A stretch of 64,000 bases of DNA from Roseibacillus sp. (GTDB lineage: Bacteria; Verrucomicrobiota; Verrucomicrobiia; Verrucomicrobiales; Akkermansiaceae): the NCBI GenBank assembly GCA_002709915.1, contig PARF01000088.1:1-64000 (forward strand), in the 5' to 3' direction. Below are positions 31,039-41,172 of this stretch, in pieces. How positions within the stretch are numbered: position 1 is the stretch's first letter; each line of letters begins with the position of its first letter. The notes under the pieces were generated by a model. The model made no database searches. It was not told the origin of the DNA and saw only the letters and a program-made list of their open reading frames with translations. A program made the position numbers and the translations under genes.

Positions 31039-31067
31039 GGCTTCCCAATGCGAAGGAATGGGAAGCC
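31039..31067. promoter_or_regulatory. Inverted repeat upstream of rpe
   Basis: GGCTTCCCA-11 nt-TGGGAAGCC, about 35 nt before the rpe start. Confidence 0.35.
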
Positions 31068-31101
31068 TTGAAAAGTAGCGCTGGCTGGTTAAAAGGACCA
31101 C

Positions 31102-31776
31102 GTGAAACAATGGAGCAACGCCGACCGCATCGTGGCACCCTCGGTATTAGCTGCAGATTTTTCCCGCATTGCGGAAGAATGCTCGAGAGCGATCACTGCT
31201 GGCGCAGACTGGCTGCACCTCGACGTCATGGACGGGCATTTTGTTGAGAATATCTCGTTCGGACCGGCAATGGTGGAAGCTATTCACGCGACCAATGACA
31301 TTTTCCTTGATGTGCATCTGATGATCGAGAGACCAGACCATTACGTCCCACGATTTCTCGAAGCGGGGGCGGACCTCATCTCCGTTCACGCCGAACCAGA
31401 GGCTCATCACGACATAGCTCGCACCTTGGAGATGATTCAGCGTGGGGGTTGCCAGAGCGGTATCGCTCTGAACCCAGCCACCTCCCTGGAAGCAGTGGAT
31501 CCGTATCTTGATCAGATTGACTTGCTTCTGGTCATGACTGTTGTCCCAGGGTTCGGGGGGCAGGCGTTCATACCGGAAGTCCTGCCCAAGGTAGAAAAGG
31601 CGGCAAAGATCAGGGACGAGCGGTCCCTCTCTTTTCATATCGAGGTAGATGGCGGTATCGATCCAGAGACCGCTCCGGCGGCCACAGGCGCGGGAGCAAA
31701 CGTGTTGGTTGCAGGCTCCTCGACCTTCAAGGCTCCTGACATTGGCGAAGCGATCCGTGCGATCCGGGACGCCTGA
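31102..31776 (+). CDS. rpe: Ribulose-phosphate 3-epimerase
   Basis: PSVLAADFSRI; DWLHLDVMDGHFVENISFG; MTVVPGFGGQAFI; EVDGGIDPETA. Confidence 0.96.
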   Translation: MKQWSNADRIVAPSVLAADFSRIAEECSRAITAGADWLHLDVMDGHFVENISFGPAMVEAIHATNDIFLDVHLMIERPDHYVPRFLEAGADLISVHAEPEAHHDIARTLEMIQRGGCQSGIALNPATSLEAVDPYLDQIDLLLVMTVVPGFGGQAFIPEVLPKVEKAAKIRDERSLSFHIEVDGGIDPETAPAATGAGANVLVAGSSTFKAPDIGEAIRAIRDA

Positions 31777-31887
31777 CACCCTCCTCCTGCTCATGGAGGA
31801 CCACTTTTGCCAGACCAGACGAGCCCGCGTTAGCGCCTAGTCGACTTTTGCTGGTGGGAGACTTGCAACCCCCGCTAATTTAACCGC

Positions 31888-33384
31888 ATGCCACTTCGTC
31901 TTCGAATTTCAATTGCTCTCGCTGCCGCACTATTGCTGGATCCGGCACATTCCCGGGCGGAGGATCCCCCAACAAACCATCCAAATATTCTTCTTCTTCT
32001 CGTTGATGATTTAAAGCCTGCGCTGGGCTGCTATGGCGACCCATATGCCAAGACCCCCCATCTGGATCAACTAGCCGCGCGAGGCCTGAGATTCGACCTC
32101 GCTTACTGTAATCAGGCCGTTTGCGCTCCATCTCGATTTACCCTGATGCTGGGAGCCCATTCCACAGCAACCGGACTCTATGGGCTCGGCCATAAGCTGC
32201 GACGTTCCATGCCAGAGGCCATCACCATGCCCCAATTCTTTGCCAAACATGGCTACTACACGGAATCGATGGGTAAAATTTTTCATATCGGCCACGGGAA
32301 TGAGGGAGACCCAGAATCCTTCAGTGTCCCGCATTTCCACGACAAGGTCATCGAGTATCTCGATCCCGCCAGCACCGGAGGGGGAAAGCTCACCCGGGAG
32401 GAAGCCTACTTCACCAACCAGAAGCTCGACCAGATTCGCTCTCTCCCGCGAGGTGCCGCATTTGAAGCAACAAACTCTCGCGATGAAGACTATGCGGATG
32501 GAAGAGTTGCGGCCGAGGCCATAAAGCGGCTGCGGGCGGCCAAGACCCGGAAGGGTCCATTTTTCATGGCCGTCGGTTTTGTCCGCCCACATCTACCATT
32601 CAGCGCTCCACAGAAATACTGGGACCTTCACGACCCGTCCAAGTTCCCTCTCTCTCCCTTTCCGGATCATCCACAGGGCTCCCCGGGAATCGCTCATAAG
32701 CGCGCCGGGGAAATCGCCATGTATTCTCCAGTTCCTCAAAAGAACGAGGACTACACAGAAAAACTGAAGCGCCAGCTCATTCACGGCTACTACGCGAGTG
32801 TCAGCTACATGGACGCACAAGTAGGAAAAGTCATGACGGAGCTGCACCGCCTGCACCTTGCCAGCAATACCATCGTCGTTCTGTGGGGAGACCATGGCTT
32901 CCATCTGGGAGACCTTGGCATCTGGACGAAGCACACGAACTACGAGCAGGCAACCAGGATTCCCCTCATTATTGTGGCACCCGGTGTGACATCGAAAGGG
33001 GCCTCCACTCGGCAGCTGGCAGAAAGTGTAGACCTCTTTCCAACCCTTGCGGAGCTCAGTGGCCTGCCCCAGCCAGAGGTCCCCCAGCCGATTAGCGGCA
33101 AAAGCCTCCTCCCGGTTCTCAAGGATCCCTCTGTCCGAGTGCGGGACCATGCCTTCCACTGCTATCCACGGAGAGGAGGAGTCATTGGCAGGGCCATCAG
33201 GACGGAGCGATTCCGGATGGTCGAATGGAAAAAGCCCGGGGCTCCTGCCAAGACTGCCCAATTCGAACTTTATGACTACGGGGAGAGCTCCGTAGAGCAG
33301 AAGAACCTCGCGACGAAAAACTCCGATAGGCTTTCTAAGATGAAAGGAATACTCGCCCGCTACCCTGAAGCAAAACGGCGTTAA
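31888..33384 (+). CDS. Secreted type I sulfatase (iduronate-2-sulfatase-like)
   Basis: LLLVDDLKPALGCYGD; AVCAPSRFTLMLG (CxPSR formylglycine motif); WGDHGFHLGDLGIW. Confidence 0.95.
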   Translation: MPLRLRISIALAAALLLDPAHSRAEDPPTNHPNILLLLVDDLKPALGCYGDPYAKTPHLDQLAARGLRFDLAYCNQAVCAPSRFTLMLGAHSTATGLYGLGHKLRRSMPEAITMPQFFAKHGYYTESMGKIFHIGHGNEGDPESFSVPHFHDKVIEYLDPASTGGGKLTREEAYFTNQKLDQIRSLPRGAAFEATNSRDEDYADGRVAAEAIKRLRAAKTRKGPFFMAVGFVRPHLPFSAPQKYWDLHDPSKFPLSPFPDHPQGSPGIAHKRAGEIAMYSPVPQKNEDYTEKLKRQLIHGYYASVSYMDAQVGKVMTELHRLHLASNTIVVLWGDHGFHLGDLGIWTKHTNYEQATRIPLIIVAPGVTSKGASTRQLAESVDLFPTLAELSGLPQPEVPQPISGKSLLPVLKDPSVRVRDHAFHCYPRRGGVIGRAIRTERFRMVEWKKPGAPAKTAQFELYDYGESSVEQKNLATKNSDRLSKMKGILARYPEAKRR

Positions 33385-33410
33385 CTGCACTTCTACCTGC
33401 AGGCCAGCTG

Positions 33411-34286
33411 CTAATTTCCAGTAGCAATCAACAACCCCTCCTCATGCAGGAATTCCTCCATTCTTCCCATCGTTGTCCAATATTGGCTGTTGTCTCCCCG
33501 TGGGTTGAAGAATCCGTGTTTCTGGCCCTCTGAGACAAACAGGTAACAGGAACGTCCTCTCTTCTCCATCCGGGCTTTGAAAAGCTTATGCCCGGCGGGA
33601 GGCGTTGTGGTATCTGCGGATCCTACCTGCACGAGCGTGGGAGCAGCCAAGGCGTGCACGTGCTCCACCGGAGAGAGTTCGCGGTATCGCTGTTTCAACT
33701 TTGCGTATCCGTATCCTTTCCGCGAGGTGTCAATGACGGGGTTAAAAAGGGCCATTGCCGCCGGAATAAAGACGGGTTCTCCCTCCCGGACATCATCGTG
33801 ATCAGCAATCAAGCCGCAGCAGGCAGCAAGGTGACCCCCCGCCGATCCTCCAGCTGCAACAATTTGATCCCGATTTACGCCTTGGCTCTTCGCGTTGCGC
33901 CAGATCCACCGAATAGCGGCCTTGGCATCAGATACGGCCTCAAAAGGAGAAGTCTTGTGCCGGCTCTGAACCCGGTAATCCGCGCAGTAGGCCACTACCC
34001 CAAGGGACGCCAGCCTCGTAGCCTGTGGATGAAACTGCGTGGTAGAGCCCCCAACCCAGCCTCCCCCAAAAAAGAAGACCACTGCGGAGCGGGTATCTCC
34101 CGCTTTCCACCCCTTCGGCCGGAAAATCTCGATTCCTAGTTCGGCCTGTTCCGTCTTGCGGTAGACAACAACCTCATCAGGCTTCCGGACTTCGGGTTTT
34201 GGAGCACTAAACGCAGCATGGCTAAAGGCCAGAAGAGAAATGGTCAGAATCGAGCGCATGTGGCATTCTCCCCCCGCGGCTCCCAA
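33411..34286 (-). CDS. Secreted alpha/beta hydrolase
   Basis: VVFFFGGGWVGGSTTQF, IVAAGGSAGGHLAACCGL, EGQKHGFF. Confidence 0.9.
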   Translation of the reverse strand: MGAAGGECHMRSILTISLLAFSHAAFSAPKPEVRKPDEVVVYRKTEQAELGIEIFRPKGWKAGDTRSAVVFFFGGGWVGGSTTQFHPQATRLASLGVVAYCADYRVQSRHKTSPFEAVSDAKAAIRWIWRNAKSQGVNRDQIVAAGGSAGGHLAACCGLIADHDDVREGEPVFIPAAMALFNPVIDTSRKGYGYAKLKQRYRELSPVEHVHALAAPTLVQVGSADTTTPPAGHKLFKARMEKRGRSCYLFVSEGQKHGFFNPRGDNSQYWTTMGRMEEFLHEEGLLIATGN

Positions 34287-34347
34287 GGGGCGAGGAAAAG
34301 ATACCCCCTCTTCCCTTCCGCTAGCTCTTGGCCTGACCCTATTCTTG

Positions 34348-35022
34348 ATGCAAAAGATTCCTCGCGCCCTCCTCTACGATTTCGATGGTCTGATCGTCGA
34401 CACCGAATGGCCGATCTACCAAGCTTGGCTCCAGACATTTCAAGATCACGGCCATGCACTACCTCTGGAAGTCTTCAACCAGTGCATCGGAACCGACTTC
34501 GAGACTTGGTCTCCAAAAACTCATCTGGAAAACCTGACTGGTGCTCCTATTGAATGGTCTTCTCTAGACGATGCCCGTCAGGCTTCCATCGAAAAGAATC
34601 TGGAGGGAGCCCAGGCCATGACTGGAATTCCAGAAGCTGTGGAATGGGGCAGGAAATCCGGATTCCTAATGGGGGTGGTTTCCAGCTCATCGCATCGCTG
34701 GGTCGATGGGTGGCTGAGCAAAATCGGCCTTATAAAGCAATTCGATATCACCGTCTGCCGCGATGATGCTCCTCGGATAAAGCCAGCCCCCGACCTCTAT
34801 CTCGAAGCCGCTCAGCGCTTGGGCGTCGACCCCGCATCCTGTCTTGTCATCGAAGACTCGGTCAATGGGATCAAATCGGCCAAGGCGGCCGGAATGGCCA
34901 ATGTCGCAATTCCCAATCGCGTCACCTCCTGTTGCGATTTCTCTGTTGCGGACTACGTAATTTCCAGTGCACGGGAGCTACCCGCGGTCATCAAACGCAT
35001 CCACGTGGAAGAGGAAAATTGA
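34348..35022 (+). CDS. HAD-superfamily hydrolase, phosphoglucomutase-like
   Basis: LLYDFDGLIVDTEW; VSSSSH; KPAPDLYLEAAQRLGVDPASCLVIEDSVNGIKSAKAAGM; ORF opens at 34240. Confidence 0.92.
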   Translation: MQKIPRALLYDFDGLIVDTEWPIYQAWLQTFQDHGHALPLEVFNQCIGTDFETWSPKTHLENLTGAPIEWSSLDDARQASIEKNLEGAQAMTGIPEAVEWGRKSGFLMGVVSSSSHRWVDGWLSKIGLIKQFDITVCRDDAPRIKPAPDLYLEAAQRLGVDPASCLVIEDSVNGIKSAKAAGMANVAIPNRVTSCCDFSVADYVISSARELPAVIKRIHVEEEN

Positions 35023-35216
35023 CGAGTCCCTGCTACGAGAATGGCCGTGGCGGATTGGGGGCGGTAGTTAACCGCGTGACGAGCACACGAGAAGGATGAG
35101 GCCACGCAGGTGGCAGCCAGAAAGATGTGGTTCCATGTCCCCGACTGTAAATTCTTACATAAGATAGCAATCGCAGGAAAGGGCGCCTGCATCCTTCGCC
35201 TGTTCCAAGGGCTCCC

Positions 35217-35840
35217 TCACGCCTTACCCGTTGGAGCACCGGTGACGCCACTATTGCGGTGACGGAGCCACACTGACACCTCCTCCATCGCCCGGGCCCG
35301 ATGGCTCAGGCCGTTCTTAATTTGCGAGCCCAACTCTGCAAACGACTCGCATTCGCCCATTGGAACGAAAAGAGGATCGTAGCCAAACCCGGCATCGCCT
35401 CGAGGCTTTTCCAGAATCCGTCCTTCTACACTGCCCGAGAACTCCTCCAGAATTTCCCCATCTTCAGCCAGCACCATGACGCAACGAAACCTTGCGGTTC
35501 TACCGTCCTTTACCACGCCCTCGAGCTCTGACAGCAGCTTGGCATTATTTTCTGAGTCTTTTGCCTCAGGTCCGGCATAGCGAGCCGAGTAAACACCCGG
35601 CCTTCCCCCGAGAGCATCAACTTCAAGACCCGAATCATCCGCCAGAACTAATGACCGCGTCATGCTGCTGATAGCCAATGCCTTAAGCTCTGCATTCTCA
35701 AGAAAGGTGCATCCCGTCTCCTCAACATCGGGAGCCTCCGCAAACGCCGTGAGGTCAGAGACGTTATATCCCTCCCCCAGTATTGATGCTATTTCTTCGG
35801 TTTTATGTATATTCCGTGTTGCGACCAGTAAGGGGACCAT
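35217..35840 (-). CDS. rdgB: XTP/dITP diphosphatase (RdgB/HAM1)
   Basis: LLVATRNIHKTEEI; VLADDSGLEVDALGGRPGVYSARYAG; GFGYDPLFVP; SHRARAM; ORF opens at 35870. Confidence 0.94.
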   Translation of the reverse strand: MVPLLVATRNIHKTEEIASILGEGYNVSDLTAFAEAPDVEETGCTFLENAELKALAISSMTRSLVLADDSGLEVDALGGRPGVYSARYAGPEAKDSENNAKLLSELEGVVKDGRTARFRCVMVLAEDGEILEEFSGSVEGRILEKPRGDAGFGYDPLFVPMGECESFAELGSQIKNGLSHRARAMEEVSVWLRHRNSGVTGAPTGKA

Positions 35841-36134
35841 TACTCCATCCTCCTCAACTGCTCCGCTCAATAAAGGGCGAAAACGGGCTATTTGGCCTTC
35901 GCACCGTTTAGAAGGGTGATCGCTCCATCAGCAGTCCTAACCCCGTGGTCAGATTGAGGTCCCTGCGTGGCCTTTGGAAAATAAGGTTCTCGCCAAGAAA
36001 AAAATAAGAAATTCTCTGGTGAGTATCCCCTGCCCTTCTCAATATCTATCGCTACAGATTTTCCCAACTTAGGATTCACAGCTCGGTTCAGACCTCCTTA
36101 GTCTCCCGGTCAACAAGTAACAGATTCTTCGCTC

Positions 36135-36204
36135 CTTCTCTTCGGAGAAGAGTGATAGAGGCCCCGCCGTGGTTTCGGTGCTACCGCGGCGGGGTTTTGC
36201 TTTT
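36135..36204 (+). ncRNA. Candidate 3' end of a small RNA: UUCG hairpin plus intrinsic terminator
   Basis: CTTCTC-TTCG-GAGAAG (36135-36150), then CCCCGCCGTGGT...ACCGCGGCGGGG-TTTT (36162-36198); no sense CDS immediately upstream. Confidence 0.4.
36162..36204 (+). terminator. Intrinsic terminator
   Basis: 12-bp stem with one G-U pair followed by TTTTGCTTTT. Confidence 0.88.
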
Positions 36205-36272
36205 CCCCCTTTGCGAATGGCTCGTGGGGAGGCCACTTGCCTTCCTGCTCAAGATCAGAGACAAACACCCAT

Positions 36273-37526
36273 ATGAAGCCATTTGCGGTCATCTTGTTTC
36301 TGGTTCTAATTCCCGGGCTCTCCACGGCGACAAAGCCCACTCCCCGAGAGCTACCGGTCGCGGATCCTGCTGCGGCAGGAATGTCCCCGGAAAAGCTCCA
36401 ATTGGTAGGAGATAAGGTTCGGTCTCTTATCCATGAAAATCGCATTGCTGGAGCCTCCGTGATGGTGACCCGAAACGGAAAAATTGTCTACTCGGAGACC
36501 TTTGGGCTCCGAGACATCGAAAACAATAAACCCATGGAGTCAGACACCATCTTTCGTATCTACTCCATGACAAAGGCTGTTACTTCGGTTGCGGCAATGA
36601 TGCTGGTTGAGCGCGGAGCCCTTCGCCTTGAGGACGCCGTCTCCAAATACCTGCCTGAGTTTAAGAACGCCAAGGTCTGGAAAGACGGAAGGGAAATTCC
36701 TCCAAAAAACCCCGCCACGATCAAAGATCTCTTGTGTCACACCTCGGGCTATTCCTACGGAAATATCGGCATTCAGGCGATCGACGAGGCGCATAAGGAG
36801 AACGGCTCACTCCTGGAGACAATCCCGCTTTCCAAGTTTTGCAGACAGGCCGCGCTCATTCCGATGGCCTTTGAACCCGGAGAGCGTTGGCTTTACGGAA
36901 TTTCTACGGATCTTCTGGGCGCCGTAGTGGAACAAGTTTCCGACATGACTCTCGATCGATTCTTTCAGTCTCAGATTTTTACTCCTCTTGGCATGGTTGA
37001 CACTGGCTTCGTAATCCCAGAGGACAAAAGATGGCGGCTGGCTGCGGCTTACGACTCCAACAAAAAAGGAACATTAAAAAGAAGGACTACGGACCTTTTT
37101 ACTTATAGTGCCAAGACCCGGATGCTGTCAGGGGGTGGGGGCCTTGCTTCGACGATCCGTGATTACACCCGCTTTCTGCAGATGATAGTTAATGGGGGGG
37201 AGCTGCATGGATATAGGATCCTCCAGAAGAAGACCGTAGAAGAAATGACCCGTAATCACCTTTCTGGGCCGGCGATGCCCATAAGATTCCCAGGAAACTT
37301 GAGGCACGGCACAGGATTTGGCCTGGGCTTCTCGGTCAAGGTTAGCCAGAAAGATTGGAATCAGGCAGGACGCCTCGGCGAATACGGCTGGGGGGGAATG
37401 CTAAGCACTCACTTCTGGATTTCTCCGGCTGATCAACTCGTCGTTGTCACCATGGAGCAAACCTTCCCCTTCGACTTCCTTCTCGAAGATGCTCTCAAGC
37501 CACTGATTTACAATGCGATTGAATAA
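36273..37526 (+). CDS. Secreted serine hydrolase, beta-lactamase class C family
   Basis: SMTKAVTS (SxxK), LYGISTDLLG, GWGGMLSTHFWISP; signal peptide; ORF opens at 36237. Confidence 0.93.
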   Translation: MKPFAVILFLVLIPGLSTATKPTPRELPVADPAAAGMSPEKLQLVGDKVRSLIHENRIAGASVMVTRNGKIVYSETFGLRDIENNKPMESDTIFRIYSMTKAVTSVAAMMLVERGALRLEDAVSKYLPEFKNAKVWKDGREIPPKNPATIKDLLCHTSGYSYGNIGIQAIDEAHKENGSLLETIPLSKFCRQAALIPMAFEPGERWLYGISTDLLGAVVEQVSDMTLDRFFQSQIFTPLGMVDTGFVIPEDKRWRLAAAYDSNKKGTLKRRTTDLFTYSAKTRMLSGGGGLASTIRDYTRFLQMIVNGGELHGYRILQKKTVEEMTRNHLSGPAMPIRFPGNLRHGTGFGLGFSVKVSQKDWNQAGRLGEYGWGGMLSTHFWISPADQLVVVTMEQTFPFDFLLEDALKPLIYNAIE

Positions 37527-37628
37527 CGGGCTCTCCGCCATTTTCCAGCACAACTCAGGCGCAGGGCGCTTGCTCTGCTACGGCTTATCTGCCACTTTCC
37601 CGCCCCGTTTCAGCACAAAGAACCCCCT

Positions 37629-40178
37629 ATGAGTGACCGACGCAAACCTTACCCGTTCGATACTTTCGAGGCAAAGTGGCAGGGGCGTTGGGACGAGAGC
37701 AAGGCGTTCCGCATGCCCGGGCCAGGCGACCCTGACTTCGATAGCACCGCACCCAAATTCTATGCCCTCGACATGTTTCCGTATCCGAGCGGAGCTGGGC
37801 TCCATGTAGGTCACCCCGAAGGCTACACCGCCACGGACATCATCACTCGCTACAAGCGTAAGAACGGCTTCAACGTTCTCCATCCGATGGGGTGGGATGC
37901 ATTCGGCCTGCCCGCCGAGGAGCACGCCCGGAAAACCGGAGAGCATCCAAGAATCAATACACAGAACAACATCAACAACTTTCGCCGCCAGCTCAAGATG
38001 CTGGGCTTCTGTTACGACTGGGAACGCGAGGTAAATACCACGGACCCTGAATACGTCCGGTGGACACAATGGATCTTCCTGCAGATTTACAATAGCTACT
38101 TTGATGTATCTTCCCAGCGAGCCCGGCCCGTTTCCGAACTGGAGGACCAGGGGTGGACTAGGGAGCAAATCGACAGGGTGCGACTTGCCTATGTAGCAGA
38201 GGCCCCCGTGAACTGGTGCCCGAGCCTTGGAACGGTACTCGCGAATGAGGAAGTCTCGGAGTGGGAAGAAAAGGGGCACGCCGTAGAGCGGCGTCCTCTC
38301 CGGCAGTGGATGCTTCGTATAACTGCATACGCGCAGCGGCTCATCGACGAACTCGAGAATCTCGACTGGCCTGAGGGAATCAAGATGCTCCAGCGCAACT
38401 GGATCGGACGATCCGAGGGAGCGCGCGTGATTTTTCCGCTGGTCCCCCCTAACGACGCAAAAATTGAAGTATTTACTACCAGACCGGACACCCTTTTTGG
38501 CGCTACCTATATGGTTCTCGCCCCAGAACACCCTCTGGTAGACCAGATCACTACAGAATCGCAACGAGAAGCCATCACCTCTTATCGTAGGCTTTGCGCG
38601 ACGAAGTCTGAGATGGAACGCGGAGAGCTCAACAAGGAGAAGACGGGGGTCGCGACGGGGGCTTTTGCCGTCAACCCGGTCAATAACAAACCTATCCCTG
38701 TATGGATCGCTGATTACGTCATGATGGGTTACGGTACCGGGGCCATCATGGCAGTGCCTGCCCATGATAGCCGCGATCTTGAATTCGCGACAAAGTTTGA
38801 CCTGCCTGTAGTTCAGGTAGTTGAGCCTGAAGATGACACGGCTTGGGAGGGGTTCACGGGCAATGGTAACGCAGTGAACTCAGGGTTTCTTGATGGAATG
38901 GCAACTCCTGACGCTCAAAGAGCAATCAAGGAATGGCTCGAGGAAAACGAGCATGGTAAAGCTCAGGTTAACTACAAGCTGCGCGACTGGCTTTTCTCCC
39001 GTCAGCGCTACTGGGGCGAACCCTTTCCCATCCTCTGGAAGGATGGCCATCATGAAGCTCTATCAGAAAGTGAATTGCCTCTGCTTGCTCCGGAGCTGGA
39101 AGACTACAACCCCTCCGGAGAACCCGAGCCCCTGCTCTCAAAAGCCACTGAATGGGTAGAGGTCGCCGATGGGAAAAGGCGTGAAACAAACACAATGCCT
39201 CAGTGGGCCGGGTCATGCTGGTATTATCTGCGTTATTGCGATCCGAAAAATAGCGAGCGTTTTGTTTCTTCTGAGGCCCGAGACTATTGGCTAGGAGGCA
39301 AAGGACATGCAGGTGGCGTGGATCTTTACATCGGAGGGACTGAGCACGCAGTGCTGCATCTGCTTTACGCCCGCTTCTGGCATAAAATCCTGAATGACCT
39401 CGGACATCTCAATACGGCCGAGCCGTTTCAGAAGCTCGTCAATCAAGGCCTGATCATGGGTGAAGACGGCCGCAAGATGTCCAAGTCGCTCGGCAACGTC
39501 ATTAACCCTGATGACGTAGTTGCAGAATATGGCGCCGACGCATTCCGGCTCTACGAGATGTTCATGGGCCCTCTCGAGCAGGTAAAGCCATGGAACACGC
39601 AGGGTGTCGAGGGGGTATCGCGCTTCCTTGCCAAGGTCTGGCGAGTCGCAATGGTCATCACTCAGGAGGGCGAGTGGGCGCGTGGGAACAAACTTGGCGA
39701 CTATCCCGGGGAGCCCGAGCTCCTTAAAATCATGCACGCAACAATCAAGAAAGTCGGGGAGGACATCGAGAAACTTCGATTTAACACAGCCATCTCACAG
39801 ATGATGGAATGTATAAACGCCTTTACTTCTGGGAATGAAGTCCCTCACGATCTTTTCCGCTCCTTCCTTATTCTGCTCAACCCTTTTGCCCCTCATCTCA
39901 CTGAAGAACTTTGGGAGAGGCTAGAATATGAAGGCTCCTGTCTCGAAGCAGACTGGCCCACCTGCGACGAGTCCCTGCTGGTGGAAGATGAGATCGAGAT
40001 GGTTGTTCAAGTGAACGGAAAAGTCCGGTCACGGATACAGGTGGCTGCTGCGGCCGCGAATGAGGAATTAGAATCATCCGCACTGGCGGACTCCAAAATT
40101 ACGGCGCTTATAGAGGGCCTGGAAGTCCGGAAGGTCATCATTGTCCCAGGCCGACTGGTCAATATAGTGGCAAACTGA
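37629..40178 (+). CDS. leuS: Leucine--tRNA ligase
   Basis: [18 protein letters not shown] (HIGH region); [17 protein letters not shown]; full-length 849 aa. Confidence 0.98.
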   Translation: MSDRRKPYPFDTFEAKWQGRWDESKAFRMPGPGDPDFDSTAPKFYALDMFPYPSGAGLHVGHPEGYTATDIITRYKRKNGFNVLHPMGWDAFGLPAEEHARKTGEHPRINTQNNINNFRRQLKMLGFCYDWEREVNTTDPEYVRWTQWIFLQIYNSYFDVSSQRARPVSELEDQGWTREQIDRVRLAYVAEAPVNWCPSLGTVLANEEVSEWEEKGHAVERRPLRQWMLRITAYAQRLIDELENLDWPEGIKMLQRNWIGRSEGARVIFPLVPPNDAKIEVFTTRPDTLFGATYMVLAPEHPLVDQITTESQREAITSYRRLCATKSEMERGELNKEKTGVATGAFAVNPVNNKPIPVWIADYVMMGYGTGAIMAVPAHDSRDLEFATKFDLPVVQVVEPEDDTAWEGFTGNGNAVNSGFLDGMATPDAQRAIKEWLEENEHGKAQVNYKLRDWLFSRQRYWGEPFPILWKDGHHEALSESELPLLAPELEDYNPSGEPEPLLSKATEWVEVADGKRRETNTMPQWAGSCWYYLRYCDPKNSERFVSSEARDYWLGGKGHAGGVDLYIGGTEHAVLHLLYARFWHKILNDLGHLNTAEPFQKLVNQGLIMGEDGRKMSKSLGNVINPDDVVAEYGADAFRLYEMFMGPLEQVKPWNTQGVEGVSRFLAKVWRVAMVITQEGEWARGNKLGDYPGEPELLKIMHATIKKVGEDIEKLRFNTAISQMMECINAFTSGNEVPHDLFRSFLILLNPFAPHLTEELWERLEYEGSCLEADWPTCDESLLVEDEIEMVVQVNGKVRSRIQVAAAAANEELESSALADSKITALIEGLEVRKVIIVPGRLVNIVAN

Positions 40179-40227
40179 GATATTCTTTCGGATTGGCGAT
40201 TGAGCCCTCCACCGCTACCTCTCAGCC

Positions 40228-41124
40228 ATGCTTCGCGTTAACGGAGAGCTAATCGACCCGAATCTTCTCGAGGACGCCTTTGCCCGGATCAAATCCGAAG
40301 CCGAGGCCCGCCTCCAGGTATCTTGTTGCGAGAGGGATCCAGAGTTCATGGAGCAGGCGGAGGAAGAGGTCATAGACTCCGTCTTAATCGCGCAGGAGGC
40401 CGAGGCTCAATTCCCCGATCTTCCCGAAGAGGAGATTAAGGAACGCCTTGAGAGCACCCTGAAGGAATATCGTAAACATGGGGCGAGCTGGGACATGTTG
40501 GAGGCGCAGCGCGACAGTCTTCAGGATGAGTGTGAGGCCAACTTGCGTATGGAGAAATTTCTCGACGGGGTTCTGGAGGGTCAAACTGATGTCTCCGATC
40601 AGGAGGTCCAGAACTACTACAGGAACAATGAAAGAGAATTCCGAACTACGGCCGAGGTGCGCGTGCTTCATTTCATGAAGTCTCTTGAAAAGCATGAGGA
40701 TCCTGTCCTCTTGCTGGAAGAGATGGGCGAGCTCCGGGAGGCACTTGTTGACGGTGCCAACTTCGAGGAAATCGCGAAGGTAGAAACCGAGAAAGAATCT
40801 GGAGAAATTGATCTTGGGTGGATCACCTTTGATCGACCATCGAACCCAATCGAATCAATCATGTTCACGATGCGGCTTGAAGAGGTGAGTCCCGTCATCG
40901 CCTATGAGCACTCCTACCACATTCTTAAGATCGCTGAGATCAAGCCGGCTACGGTTCGGGACTTTAATGAGGTCAAGGAGGACATTGCCCATCGGGTAGA
41001 ATTCGAAAAGCGCCGGAACGCGCTGCGGAAATTCGCTGCCAACCTCAGGGAAGGAGCCACCGTGGAGAAAGTGGATTTCAGCGGAGATGATGAGGAACAC
41101 GAGGAGGGCTCGCCTGAAAGATAA
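40228..41124 (+). CDS. Parvulin-type peptidyl-prolyl isomerase-like protein
   Basis: AEVRVLHFMK..., ESGEIDLGWITFDRPSNPIESIMFTMRLEEVSPVIAYEHSYHILKI; no obvious signal peptide. Confidence 0.8.
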   Translation: MLRVNGELIDPNLLEDAFARIKSEAEARLQVSCCERDPEFMEQAEEEVIDSVLIAQEAEAQFPDLPEEEIKERLESTLKEYRKHGASWDMLEAQRDSLQDECEANLRMEKFLDGVLEGQTDVSDQEVQNYYRNNEREFRTTAEVRVLHFMKSLEKHEDPVLLLEEMGELREALVDGANFEEIAKVETEKESGEIDLGWITFDRPSNPIESIMFTMRLEEVSPVIAYEHSYHILKIAEIKPATVRDFNEVKEDIAHRVEFEKRRNALRKFAANLREGATVEKVDFSGDDEEHEEGSPER

Positions 41125-41172
41125 GCCATTATTTCTGGGAATCGGAGAAAGATGCCAGTCCTTGGCCACAGC

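Noticed and set aside
35885-35945. tRNA-like anticodon segment on the minus strand (GGAGCGATCACCCTTCTAAACGGTGCG)
   Set aside because: The anticodon stem is poorly paired with a 7-nt loop and no matching acceptor or T-arm could be found
37578-38765. 395-aa minus-strand ORF
   Set aside because: Antisense to leuS, whose identity is certain; no protein-like domain pattern
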